IMG/VR virus record: IMGVR_UViG_3300032265_000625
Coordinates: 1-35,281 of that record
Source: a virus
Reading direction: 5' to 3' (one strand)
Length of the DNA: 35,281 nucleotides
Under the pieces are notes generated by a model that was not told the DNA's origin, did not search any database, and saw only the letters and a list, made by a program, of their open reading frames with translations. Positions 6,931-14,189 of this stretch are shown here, piece by piece (positions within the stretch are counted from its first letter, which is position 1; every line of letters begins with the position of its first letter). The translations under genes and the position numbers were made by a program.

Positions 6931-7128
6931 ATGACTAAAGACGAAGCACTACGACTTGCATTAGATACACTAAATGAAGTAAGAGAAGAAACATTCAGGT
7001 TGTTGAGAAATGGTCAAAAGCTTTATTCGGAAATGAAAGTATGGGACACCATTTATGAAATCAAAAAAGCACTAGAAACAAAAGATGAGCAACGAGAACA
7101 ATTTGATAACGATGGAAAAAAACAATGA
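6931..7128 (+). CDS. Hypothetical helical protein, 65 aa
   Basis: An AGGAG site lies about 7 bases before the ATG. The product is almost entirely helical (DEALRLALDTLNEVREETF, then IYEIKKALETKDEQ) and ends in a charged, disordered tail. Small proteins beginning MTKDEALxLAL are common in phage accessory regions, and their function is unknown to me. The stop overlaps the next start (ATGA). Confidence 0.7.
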   Translation: MTKDEALRLALDTLNEVREETFRLLRNGQKLYSEMKVWDTIYEIKKALETKDEQREQFDNDGKKQ

Positions 7129-7229
7129 CTGATATTTTACTTTGGGTGTTAGCAATTTCAGGGGCGTTTGCTATTGCAGTGGTAGCAGGGGCATTAGTGT
7201 GGATTTATTTACTAGGGAGAGACGAATGA
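7125..7229 (+). CDS. Tiny single-span membrane protein, 34 aa
   Basis: A 34-residue frame starts in the ATGA at the end of the previous gene and overlaps the next start by four bases, so it fills exactly the space between two coupled genes. It is essentially one transmembrane helix (ILLWVLAISGAFAIAVVAGA, continuing to about residue 30) with a short charged tail GRDE. Function unknown; the tight coupling on both sides is the main evidence that it is translated. Confidence 0.6.
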   Translation: MTDILLWVLAISGAFAIAVVAGALVWIYLLGRDE

Positions 7230-7402
7230 AAACGAAAGTAACTTGCGTTAGATTTATTGTGCTTAAAAAAGGAGGGCAATTTTTAAAACCATTTTTAGAT
7301 GACAATCCGTATCTATTTTTTAAGCGTAAGAAAGATGCCATGATGGCGTACCCAGCCAACCCAGTTAGAAAAGCTACTATAACGATTAGCATAGGAGTAT
7401 GA
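7226..7402 (+). CDS. Hypothetical basic protein, 58 aa
   Basis: The ATG at 7226 overlaps the previous stop and follows GGGAGA at a good distance. The product is basic, with MKTKVTCVRFIVLKKGG at the start and FFKRKKDAMMAYPAN in the middle. A short beta-rich protein is likely. No domain is recognised. It belongs to the coupled run of small genes from 6058 to 8035. Confidence 0.6.
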   Translation: MKTKVTCVRFIVLKKGGQFLKPFLDDNPYLFFKRKKDAMMAYPANPVRKATITISIGV

Positions 7403-7403
7403 C

Positions 7404-7619
7404 ATGTACAACTTTCAGTATCAGCAACTGATGGATCGACTGATACGAATCGAAACACGACAAGTAAAAGTTATGCAACAACTCGGCATTGACCCTTATT
7501 CTGGCATGCCACAACACAAGGATAAAAATGAAAGCAGACGAGACACAAGTGGGCGGGACACACTACAAGGACATGACAATTCAACCATGGACGGTAATGG
7601 AAACCGTTCTAAGCCATGA
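7404..7619 (+). CDS. Hypothetical protein, 71 aa, overlapping DUF3310 gene
   Basis: A TAGGAG site lies about 6 bases before the ATG. The first 35 residues form a helix with the pattern LIRIETRQVKVMQQLGIDPY, which looks like genuine phage protein. The remaining half is polar and low in hydrophobic residues (NESRRDTSGRDTLQGHDNST) because it shares 92 bases with the DUF3310 gene read in another frame. The tail is either disordered or shaped only by the overlapping gene. Function unknown. Confidence 0.55.
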   Translation: MYNFQYQQLMDRLIRIETRQVKVMQQLGIDPYSGMPQHKDKNESRRDTSGRDTLQGHDNSTMDGNGNRSKP

Positions 7620-7761
7620 AGAATTTATTGGTTTTTTGAAAGGCAACATCATTAAGTATGCGATGCGTCAAGGTCGAAAGGATTCAGATGATGGAGAGAA
7701 AGCTATTCACTATATGCAGAAACTAAACGAGGTGCAAGATGGCAATTGGAACAACAGTTAA
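7528..7761 (+). CDS. DUF3310 family protein (SaV-like), 77 aa
   Basis: Matches the pattern of DUF3310: VGGTHYKDMTIQPW at the start, then HEEFIGFLKGNIIKYAMR, then a GEKAIHYMQKL helix. Family knowledge: these are small phage and prophage proteins, distantly recalling nucleotide pyrophosphohydrolase helices, with no proven function. ATG 7528 has AAGGA just upstream and starts right before the domain. An earlier in-frame start at 7489 would add an implausible N-terminus. It overlaps the previous gene by 92 bases and the next by 23. Confidence 0.85.
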   Translation: MKADETQVGGTHYKDMTIQPWTVMETVLSHEEFIGFLKGNIIKYAMRQGRKDSDDGEKAIHYMQKLNEVQDGNWNNS

Positions 7762-8035
7762 TTCACAGGCAAACGCTGGTGGTTCGGGTGGATCTGGCAT
7801 TCCAGTAGGAGTAGCTTTAGGCCAAGCATACAAACAGTTTTCATCACACGATGTTAATGTTTCACCTGATACCGTGTTTGCAGGATACGTTCGTGTGGAC
7901 AAGCTACTCAACGGATACGTCGTTCACTTTGCAAGGAGTGAAGGATCAATTTCATTAAAGTATGTGGCACTAACGATAAAAGAAGTCAACGAGATCATCA
8001 CATCAGAGATGGTGCAATTTAAATTGGAGAGCTAA
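7739..8035 (+). CDS. Hypothetical protein upstream of DNA polymerase, 98 aa
   Basis: Starts 23 bases inside the end of the DUF3310 gene with GAGG upstream. A Gly/Ser/Ala-rich N-terminus (residues 10-27) is followed by an alternating hydrophobic body (FAGYVRVDKLLNGYVVHFARS) and a helix. The family is not recognised. Its TAA stop is followed directly, in the same frame, by the GTG start of the DNA polymerase, so rare stop-codon read-through would give a fused protein. There is no direct evidence that this happens. Confidence 0.65.
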   Translation: MAIGTTVNSQANAGGSGGSGIPVGVALGQAYKQFSSHDVNVSPDTVFAGYVRVDKLLNGYVVHFARSEGSISLKYVALTIKEVNEIITSEMVQFKLES

Positions 8036-9952
8036 GTGACACCAGTTTATTTAGACTTTGAAACGTACTACTCAACGACTCACTCTCTAACCAAGATGTC
8101 AGGCACTGAGTACGTTATGCACCCCGATACAGAAATCATATCCCTTGCCATTAAAATAGCGGACGCACCAACGACTGTTATTTTTGGGGAAGAAGATGTA
8201 GGGTTTTGCCTTAAAGCTATTGATTGGTCAGACAAGATAGCCATCGGACACAACATGTCAGGGTTTGATTCTATGATTATGGCGTGGCGATACGGTATTA
8301 AACCTGCGATGTGGGGTTGCACGGCCGCAATGGCGACTAGCAAGTACAAAAAGACTTGTGGAGTAAGCTTGAAAGCACTAGCTCAGGAGCTGAGCTTGGG
8401 CACGAAATTAGATTTACTTACTAAGGGTAAACACCTATGTGACCTATCTGATTCTGACCGCCAACAGCTAGAAGAATACAACACGATGGACACTGAGTTG
8501 TGCGCCAAATTGTTTAAGAGACTCGCCAAGGGTTTTCCTAAGAAAGAGATGCTACTAATAGACATGACAACGCGCATGTTAGTTGAGCCAAAGTTCGAGG
8601 TCGATCAAGACATGGTGTTGTCTGCTCTAGAAGACGTAAAGCAAGAGAAGAAGCAATCTTTGTTAGGGCTTGCACAGGTGTTGGATGTGGGTAAGTATAC
8701 GGAGGGAGTCCTGGAAGGAGTCAGCATCGAAGAACAAGTCCGCACAGAATTAGCCAGTTCAGCAAAGTTCGGCGAGCTACTGAAAATGTTAGGCGTGCCG
8801 ATACCCATGAAGCCGTCCCCTACCAACCCACAGAACATGACCAACGCTCTGGCTAAGACGGATGAAGGCTTCCTCCAATTGCTTGAGCATCCAAACAAGA
8901 TTGTTTCTGCGGCTGCGAGGGCAAGACTAGAGGTTAAATCAACAATCCTTGAGACTAGGCTTGAGAAGTTTATTGCGGCCTCCCATGCCGTAGGCGGTAA
9001 GTTACCAGTGCCACTTAAGTACTGCGGTGCGGACACTACAGGCCGATGGTCAGGTGAGCAGTACAACATGCAGAACCTTCCACGCATTAATCCATCTGAT
9101 CCAAAGCCAAGCGATGCGCTACGCATGAGCCTCAAAGCGCCTAAAGGTAAGACAGTAATCGTAGCCGATCTATCGGGCATAGAGTTACGCGTTAATATGT
9201 TTTTGTGGAAAGTTCCATACGCAATGAAGTTGTTTCAAGATAGCCCCGATAAGGCTGACTTGTACAAATACTTTTCGGCGCATAGTCTTTACAACATTGC
9301 AGAGTCTGAAGTTACTAAAGTTCAACGTCAGGTGGGCAAGGTATCTCACTTAGGGTTAGGGTTTGGTGCAGGTGGGGCAACATTTCAAAAAGTCGCTAAG
9401 CTCATGGGTGGCGTGGACATGGATATTGATGAGGCAACTCGTGTGGTCAATACATATCGAAACGCGCATCATGAGATAGAACAAGGGTGGAAATCATTTC
9501 AGCACTCACTAAATAATATTTTGCAAGGCAATGAAAGCGCAATCGACCCATGGGGCATGTGCATAACCGAACACATGGCGGTGCGCTTACCTTCAGGCAG
9601 ACGTATCTACTACCCACAGTTAAGAAAAGAAAACAACAACGGCAAGTACGATTACTACTATGGAGCAGGTAGACACAAAGCAAAGATTTATGCTGGTAAG
9701 GGCGTAGAGAATTTAGTTCAAGCATTAGCTAGAGACATCATCGCTGACAATGCACTAGAGTTCAAAAGATTAACTAAGATTTCACCAACGCTCATGGTGC
9801 ATGACGAGTTAGTTTATGTAGTGCCCGACGCATACGCAGAAACCCTACTTAAGTTATTGCAAAAAATTATGAGAACACCTCCAGTATGGTGGCCTGAACT
9901 AATTACATGGTCAGAAGGGGACAGTGCAGAACGTTATGGCACAGCAAAATAA
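8036..9952 (+). CDS. DNA polymerase, family A, with 3'-5' exonuclease
   Basis: Replicative phage DNA polymerase of 638 residues, copying DNA with proofreading. The exonuclease domain opens at once with LDFET (Asp7, Glu9), then GHNMSGFDSMIM and YNTMDTELC as Exo II and III. Polymerase motif A is VADLSGIELR (Asp378, Glu383). Motif B has the phage form RQVGKVSHLGLGFGAG (Arg431, Lys435). Motif C is MVHDELV (Asp590). There is no 5'-3' exonuclease domain, as usual for phage enzymes. The start is GTG, with TTGGAG about 8 bases upstream and a TAA directly before it. Leu for Tyr/Phe at the residue after motif A Asp378 is a noticeable variant. It is followed by a promoter for the nuclease genes. Confidence 0.95.
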   Translation: MTPVYLDFETYYSTTHSLTKMSGTEYVMHPDTEIISLAIKIADAPTTVIFGEEDVGFCLKAIDWSDKIAIGHNMSGFDSMIMAWRYGIKPAMWGCTAAMATSKYKKTCGVSLKALAQELSLGTKLDLLTKGKHLCDLSDSDRQQLEEYNTMDTELCAKLFKRLAKGFPKKEMLLIDMTTRMLVEPKFEVDQDMVLSALEDVKQEKKQSLLGLAQVLDVGKYTEGVLEGVSIEEQVRTELASSAKFGELLKMLGVPIPMKPSPTNPQNMTNALAKTDEGFLQLLEHPNKIVSAAARARLEVKSTILETRLEKFIAASHAVGGKLPVPLKYCGADTTGRWSGEQYNMQNLPRINPSDPKPSDALRMSLKAPKGKTVIVADLSGIELRVNMFLWKVPYAMKLFQDSPDKADLYKYFSAHSLYNIAESEVTKVQRQVGKVSHLGLGFGAGGATFQKVAKLMGGVDMDIDEATRVVNTYRNAHHEIEQGWKSFQHSLNNILQGNESAIDPWGMCITEHMAVRLPSGRRIYYPQLRKENNNGKYDYYYGAGRHKAKIYAGKGVENLVQALARDIIADNALEFKRLTKISPTLMVHDELVYVVPDAYAETLLKLLQKIMRTPPVWWPELITWSEGDSAERYGTAK

Positions 9953-9954
9953 TG

Positions 9955-9983
9955 TTGACAAACACATTCATTGGGAATACAGT
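9955..9983 (+). promoter_or_regulatory. Sigma70-like promoter, TTGACA-N17-TACAGT
   Basis: A perfect TTGACA (9955-9960), a 17-base spacer and TACAGT (9978-9983) lie in the 79-base gap between polymerase and nuclease genes. It differs from the promoter at 5215 by one base in the -10 hexamer. A perfect ten-base palindrome (AATGATCATT, 9997-10006) sits just after the expected start site and may be an operator. Confidence 0.7.
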
Positions 9984-10031
9984 TGTAACTCACTCGAATG
10001 ATCATTTGGGTCGTTACTCTATGGAGAATCA

Positions 10032-10685
10032 ATGAAACCTTGGTCGTATAGCAATATAGATTCATTTGAAAGTTGCCCTAAAAAGTTCTATCACTTGAAG
10101 GTAATCAAAGACGTTGCTGAGCCTCCGAATGAGTATAGTGCTTGGGGTACAAGGGTGCATACTGCGTGTGAGAATTTTGTTCTCAAAGGGACACCACTGC
10201 CCGAAGGAATGGAACAATGGCAACCGATGCTTGATAAGTTAGTTAAGCTCAAAGGCGAGAAGATTGCGGAGAAACAATTTGCCATTGACAAAAACTTTGA
10301 GCCAACAGAATGGTCAACATCATGGAGCCGTGGTCTTGCTGACTTGCTAGTTATCAACGGAGATAAAGCGTTAGTGGCAGATTACAAAACAGGTAAGCGC
10401 AAGTTGACTGAGCAGTTAGAGTTGTACGCAGGTTATACGTTCGCATACTATCCCGAGGTGCAAACAGTCACGACAATGTTTATTTGGCTGAAAGAAAAGA
10501 AAATTGATCGAGCGACTATTGAAAGAGAAGATTTGCACACCATATGGCAACCTCTACTTCCAAGAGTTAAGCGACTTGAAGAGGCTTATGAGAATGATCA
10601 TTGGCCTGCAAAAACATCAGGGCTATGCAAAGCGTGGTGTTCTGTGTTGAGTTGCAAGTACAACGGAAGAAGAGAAAAGCTATGA
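10032..10685 (+). CDS. PD-(D/E)XK nuclease, RecB/Cas4-like, probable Fe-S protein
   Basis: Nuclease of 217 residues from the RecB/Cas4 superfamily, likely to degrade or resect DNA ends. The motifs run in the expected order: Leu/Ser-rich helix with SFESCPKKFY, RVHTA (His43), GLADLLV (Asp104), ADYKTGK (Asp117, Lys119) and QLELYAG (Gln128). Cys15 together with Cys199, Cys203 and Cys208 are placed as in Cas4/AddB enzymes, where one N-terminal and three C-terminal cysteines hold a 4Fe-4S cluster. It opens the promoter-driven operon after the polymerase and is coupled by ATGA to a second nuclease. GGAG lies upstream of the ATG. The phage exonuclease role is inferred from family and context. Confidence 0.9.
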   Translation: MKPWSYSNIDSFESCPKKFYHLKVIKDVAEPPNEYSAWGTRVHTACENFVLKGTPLPEGMEQWQPMLDKLVKLKGEKIAEKQFAIDKNFEPTEWSTSWSRGLADLLVINGDKALVADYKTGKRKLTEQLELYAGYTFAYYPEVQTVTTMFIWLKEKKIDRATIEREDLHTIWQPLLPRVKRLEEAYENDHWPAKTSGLCKAWCSVLSCKYNGRREKL

Positions 10686-10972
10686 TGACACCTGAAGGCC
10701 GAGTTAAAAAAGAAGTTCGTGCTTTGCTCAAAGAACACGATGTATGGTTTTATCAACCAGTACAGAATGGCATGGGGCAAGTTGGTATTCCTGACTTCAT
10801 ATGCTGTTTTAATGGCAAGTTCTTAGGGATTGAGACAAAGGCAAAAGGTAAAGTAAGCCACACGACACCTAATCAGGTTCGTGTAATTGAAGAGATCAAA
10901 TTGCATGGCGGTGCTTGCATCGTTGTGGACAATGCGTTAGATGTTTATCTATGTTTGGAGAAAATGAAATGA
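10682..10972 (+). CDS. VRR-NUC domain nuclease, 96 aa
   Basis: Stand-alone VRR-NUC nuclease of the PD-(D/E)XK fold. The signature PVQNGMGQVGIPDFICC leads to GIETKAKG, giving the catalytic set Asp38, Glu51 and Lys53, with TPNQ and the HGGACIVVDN strand behind. Family knowledge: VRR-NUC domains include the FAN1 structure-specific nuclease, and phage stand-alone copies cut branched DNA such as Holliday junctions. Two adjacent ATG codons (10682, 10685) are possible starts; the first overlaps the previous stop as ATGA with a purine-rich site upstream. Length is normal for phage versions. Confidence 0.92.
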   Translation: MMTPEGRVKKEVRALLKEHDVWFYQPVQNGMGQVGIPDFICCFNGKFLGIETKAKGKVSHTTPNQVRVIEEIKLHGGACIVVDNALDVYLCLEKMK

Positions 10973-11235
10973 CTAAATCGACACCACAGAAACTGAAATA
11001 TCAAAAGGCATACAACGCGAAACCAAGTGAAATTGCTAAGCGTGTGAAGAACAATGCGGCGCGAAGAGAAGCGATTGATAGAGGCACGGCAAGTGTAGGC
11101 GACGGCAAAGATGTTGCGCACATTAAAGCGTTGGCTAATGGAGGCACTAACGCCAAGGGCAACACAAAAGTTGAGTCTCGCGCAAGCAATCGAGGATGGC
11201 GTGCTGGATCAGGTAGCTATAACCCCGACAAGTAA
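10969..11235 (+). CDS. Small HNH-like protein, 88 aa
   Basis: Coupled by ATGA to the VRR-NUC gene. The N-terminal half is very basic (KLKYQKAYNAKPSEIAKR). The C-terminal half has the spacing of an HNH-type finger: VAHIKALANGGTNAKGN, followed by ASNRGW. Compared with usual phage members, which read DH in this position, the first Asp is Ala here and the zinc cysteines are absent, so the endonuclease may be inactive or may use a reduced form of the site. It sits in a group of three nuclease-like genes before the SNF2 helicase, suggesting a role in DNA processing. Confidence 0.65.
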   Translation: MTKSTPQKLKYQKAYNAKPSEIAKRVKNNAARREAIDRGTASVGDGKDVAHIKALANGGTNAKGNTKVESRASNRGWRAGSGSYNPDK

Positions 11236-12794
11236 TGAGAATTCACAAAGGAAAAAAAGCCGTTGTACTTAAACTAAAAAACACAAGTAGAGTAACAACG
11301 GTTATCCCGACAGCTAAACAAGTTGATGAAAATACAATAGCAATACCTCATCGACCCGACGAAACAAGGGTACTAAGAAACTTAGGTTTTGATGTCCCTG
11401 ACCCGATGCCAATGCACTACGATTGGCCTAAGGTACAAGGTAAACACAATCCATTTGAAGCGCAGATAGATACAGCATCGTTCCTATCTATGAGTAGCCG
11501 TGCATTTTGTTTAAACGACATGGGCACAGGTAAAACAAACTCCGCTTTGTGGGCATTTGATTATCTTAAACGCATGAAGGTAGTTTCTCGCATGCTAGTC
11601 GTATGCCCACTATCAACAATGGAAAGAACATGGGCTGATTCTATATTCCAAACGTTTCCTCACATGGAAGCTAAAGTTCTGTATGGCACGCGTGAGAAGC
11701 GAAGGAAGCTTTTAGAGGATGAAGCCGATATCTACATAATTAACATTGATGGACTAAACACGATCAAGGACTTGCTGGCGGCCCGTGAAGACATTGATCT
11801 TATTGTAGTGGACGAGCTAGCCCTCGCAAGAAATGCCAGTACCGAAAGATGGAAGACACTCAACGTCATTTGTAACAAGCAGACCAAGCGTAGGGTGTGG
11901 GGTATGACTGGTTCGCCAACACCAAACTCTCCAACGGATGCTTGGGCGCAATGCAAACTCATAACTCCAAACAACAAAGACTTGCCAATGTATTTTGGTA
12001 AGTTCCGTGATTTAGTAATGAGACAGCTTACACAATTCAAGTGGATACCTAGACCCGAAGCAAACGACTTAATACACGAGTTGATGCAACCTGCGATTAG
12101 GTATTCTCTTGAGGATTGTGTTGACTTGCCCGAGCAGACATTCATAACCCGCACAGTGGAAATGACACCTGAACAAAAGAAAGCCTACAAAGACATGTTG
12201 AGTAAGCTTTCGACAGAGTATGCGGGCGGGCACATCCTTGCAGTTAATGAGGCGGTTAAAGCTAACAAGTTAATTCAGATTGCATGTGGTGTGGCGTATG
12301 GCCTAAAAGGCGAAGAGGTTTTGATACCTAGTAAGCCAAGAGTGGATGCGCTTAGAGAGTTGATTGATGAGTCCGCAGGGAAAGTAATTATATTTGTGCC
12401 GTTAACTGCGGCGCTTGAGGCATTGGCCAGCGAGTTGAAGAAAAACTACTCACTAGAGATTGTTCATGGAGACACAAGCAAATCAGAACGCGACAGAATT
12501 TTTTCACAATTTCAAAACAGCCAATACCCGAGGGTTTTAGTCGCCAATGCGCAAACAATGTCACACGGGCTTACCCTAACAGCCGCGACTACGATTGTTT
12601 GGTATGCGCCCATTCACTCCAATGAAATTTATGAGCAAGCATGCGCTCGTGTGAGACGGCCTGGACAGACAAAGACAACAGTGATCGCTCACATCGCTGG
12701 TTCAGAAATAGAACGTAAGGTTTATCAACGCTTGGAGACAAAGCAGTCCATGCAAGGGTTGCTTTTAGAAATGATGAAAGAAAGGCCGCAATGA
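11235..12794 (+). CDS. SNF2-type superfamily 2 helicase/ATPase
   Basis: ATP-driven DNA translocase of 519 residues. The conserved motifs are motif I MGTGKT (residues 96-101, Lys100), motif Ia with VVCPLSTM, motif II VVDELA (Asp193, Glu194), motif III MTGSPTPN, a C-terminal RecA-like lobe with FVPLTAALEAL, and motif VI ARVRRPGQTKT. The first 70 residues carry a short N-terminal addition of unknown role. The DELA form of motif II is a variant of DEAH. The start codon overlaps the last base of the previous stop. Phage SNF2-like helicases are often found beside family A polymerase and VRR-NUC genes and probably remodel forks or recombination intermediates. Confidence 0.93.
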   Translation: MRIHKGKKAVVLKLKNTSRVTTVIPTAKQVDENTIAIPHRPDETRVLRNLGFDVPDPMPMHYDWPKVQGKHNPFEAQIDTASFLSMSSRAFCLNDMGTGKTNSALWAFDYLKRMKVVSRMLVVCPLSTMERTWADSIFQTFPHMEAKVLYGTREKRRKLLEDEADIYIINIDGLNTIKDLLAAREDIDLIVVDELALARNASTERWKTLNVICNKQTKRRVWGMTGSPTPNSPTDAWAQCKLITPNNKDLPMYFGKFRDLVMRQLTQFKWIPRPEANDLIHELMQPAIRYSLEDCVDLPEQTFITRTVEMTPEQKKAYKDMLSKLSTEYAGGHILAVNEAVKANKLIQIACGVAYGLKGEEVLIPSKPRVDALRELIDESAGKVIIFVPLTAALEALASELKKNYSLEIVHGDTSKSERDRIFSQFQNSQYPRVLVANAQTMSHGLTLTAATTIVWYAPIHSNEIYEQACARVRRPGQTKTTVIAHIAGSEIERKVYQRLETKQSMQGLLLEMMKERPQ

Positions 12795-12796
12795 TG

Positions 12797-12825
12797 TTTA
12801 CAAACTGAATTAATTATCGTAAAGT
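12797..12825 (+). promoter_or_regulatory. Sigma70-like promoter, TTTACA-N17-TAAAGT
   Basis: TTTACA (12797-12802) and TAAAGT (12820-12825) are 17 bases apart in the 52-base gap after the helicase gene. Predicted transcription starts about 15 bases before the next ATG. It is a weaker version of the promoters at 5215 and 9955. Confidence 0.55.
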
Positions 12826-12846
12826 CAACACCCCAAAAGGAAAACA

Positions 12847-13230
12847 ATGAAAATATCAGAAGCTATCGAGATATACGTTAAGTTGAGAGACAAAAAAGCC
12901 CAACTTAAAGCCGAGTACACAGATGCAGTCGCGCCAGTTCAAGAAAAGATGGATAAACTTGAAGTCAAGTTTCTTGAAATAATGAACACCACTGGTGTCG
13001 ATTCACTGAAGACAGAGTTTGGAACAGCGTATTCCACAACTCGCACAACCGCATCCGTTGCGGACAAAGACGCGTTCTTTAAGTTTGTAAAAGATAATGA
13101 AGAATGGCCTTTAATGGAAGTTCGTGCTTCATCCACTGCTGTAAAACAATTCGTTGAAGCGCATGCAGGTGACGTACCCCCAGGACTTAACTTGAACGTA
13201 GAGCGCACCATTGGTGTTCGTAGATCATAA
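12847..13230 (+). CDS. Coiled-coil protein upstream of SSB-like gene, 127 aa
   Basis: Residues 1-48 form a long charged helix, probably a coiled coil (LRDKKAQLKAEYTDAV, VQEKMDKLEVKFLEIM). The rest is a compact block with TGVDSLKTEFGTAYSTTRT and LEVRASSTAVKQFVEAHA and ends GVRRS. I have seen this C-terminal pattern in phage proteins encoded just before ssDNA-binding proteins. The helical N-terminus recalls Gam-type nuclease inhibitors, but I cannot call it Gam. Start: AAAAGGA 7 bases before the ATG. Probably a replication or recombination accessory factor. Confidence 0.75.
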   Translation: MKISEAIEIYVKLRDKKAQLKAEYTDAVAPVQEKMDKLEVKFLEIMNTTGVDSLKTEFGTAYSTTRTTASVADKDAFFKFVKDNEEWPLMEVRASSTAVKQFVEAHAGDVPPGLNLNVERTIGVRRS

Positions 13231-13240
13231 GGAAAACAAA

Positions 13241-14155
13241 ATGCAAATAATCCCATTTGACAGCAACAATTTACCATCTCACATTCGTACTAGAGTAGCA
13301 GGTCGCAATGCCTCTATTCTTAGTGGTATTGGCGGTGGCGGTTATCCAGTAATTTCCATCAAAGGCAAAGTGTTTGCCGTAGTCAAAGGTGGCGAGCGGA
13401 CAGTATTGCCAAACCCAAAAGACCCTGATAGCCCTGCCACAAGCATCGATGCCGTTATTATTAACGCCAATCAAGGACTAGCCAAAGTGTTTTACATGAA
13501 AGGCTATGATCCTGAGGCAAGCGAGAAGCAAAAGCCTGATTGTTATTCGACAGACGGACTTGCACCTGCAAGCGACGCAGTTAACGCGCAATCCAAAAAG
13601 TGCGCATCATGTGTACACAACCAGTATGGATCGGCAAAGCAAGGCAAGGGGAAAGCTTGCTCAGACACAAAACGCCTTGCAATAGCGGCAGTGGATCAGA
13701 TCAATGAACCAATGCTTTTACGCATACCTCCTGCGTCTTTGAAAAGCCTTGGAGAATTTATTAAGTTCCTAGACAACAGGGGCTGTGATTTTGACCAAGT
13801 AATAACAAAGATTTCATTTGACATGGAAGCCGAGTCACCAAAACTGACTTTTAAAGCTCTTGGTATACTGGACGACAAAACCGCCGCGTCAGTTAAAGAG
13901 ATGGCTGAATCAGAAGTAGTTCGCGACATTGTTGGTGGAAGCATGGCGGTAGTGCATGAGCAGTTGGCGGTTGCTGATCAGAAAGCAATACTCAAAGAGA
14001 TTGAGGAAGATGAGGAGATTCCAAAGCCCGCAAAGAAAGTTATTGCTGAGCCAGTTGAGGAAGAAGAAGCTCCAAAGAAAAAGGCCGTTGCTAAGAAGAA
14101 GCCAGTCGTCGAGGAAGAAGAGTTTGATTTAGACGGAATAAATTTTGACGATTAA
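13241..14155 (+). CDS. Probable ssDNA-binding protein, acidic C-terminal tail, 304 aa
   Basis: The ATG at 13241 has AAGGA upstream; an extended frame from 13211 would overlap the previous gene and lacks this signal. The body has mixed strands, including a glycine-rich stretch IGGGGYPVISIKGKVFAVV. It is followed by four cysteines, Cys101, Cys121, Cys124 and Cys140, that could hold a zinc ion as in T4 gp32. The last 60 residues alternate Lys/Ala and Glu runs and end in EEEFDLDGINFDD, an acidic tail of the kind SSB proteins use to recruit partners. The position between helicase and primase genes agrees. Identification rests on architecture, not on a clear OB-fold signature. Confidence 0.75.
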   Translation: MQIIPFDSNNLPSHIRTRVAGRNASILSGIGGGGYPVISIKGKVFAVVKGGERTVLPNPKDPDSPATSIDAVIINANQGLAKVFYMKGYDPEASEKQKPDCYSTDGLAPASDAVNAQSKKCASCVHNQYGSAKQGKGKACSDTKRLAIAAVDQINEPMLLRIPPASLKSLGEFIKFLDNRGCDFDQVITKISFDMEAESPKLTFKALGILDDKTAASVKEMAESEVVRDIVGGSMAVVHEQLAVADQKAILKEIEEDEEIPKPAKKVIAEPVEEEEAPKKKAVAKKKPVVEEEEFDLDGINFDD

Positions 14156-14164
14156 TTAATCAAC

Positions 14165-14189
14165 GAGGGTGCATGAGCACCCTCTCTTT
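14165..14189 (+). terminator. Hairpin after SSB-like gene, weak terminator or attenuator
   Basis: GAGGGTGC, loop ATGA, GCACCCTC form a perfect eight-pair stem followed by TCTTT. The short T run suggests partial termination, so that the SSB-like gene is expressed above the downstream genes. Confidence 0.6.

Noticed and set aside
8605-9180. Long open frame on the - strand, 191 codons, within the DNA polymerase gene
   Set aside because: It lies antisense to well-conserved polymerase motifs, has no ribosome binding site or coupled neighbours, and its composition (many Ser and Pro) is that of a shadow frame.
11732-12154. 140-codon - strand frame within the SNF2 helicase gene
   Set aside because: Antisense shadow over helicase motifs, without a ribosome binding site.
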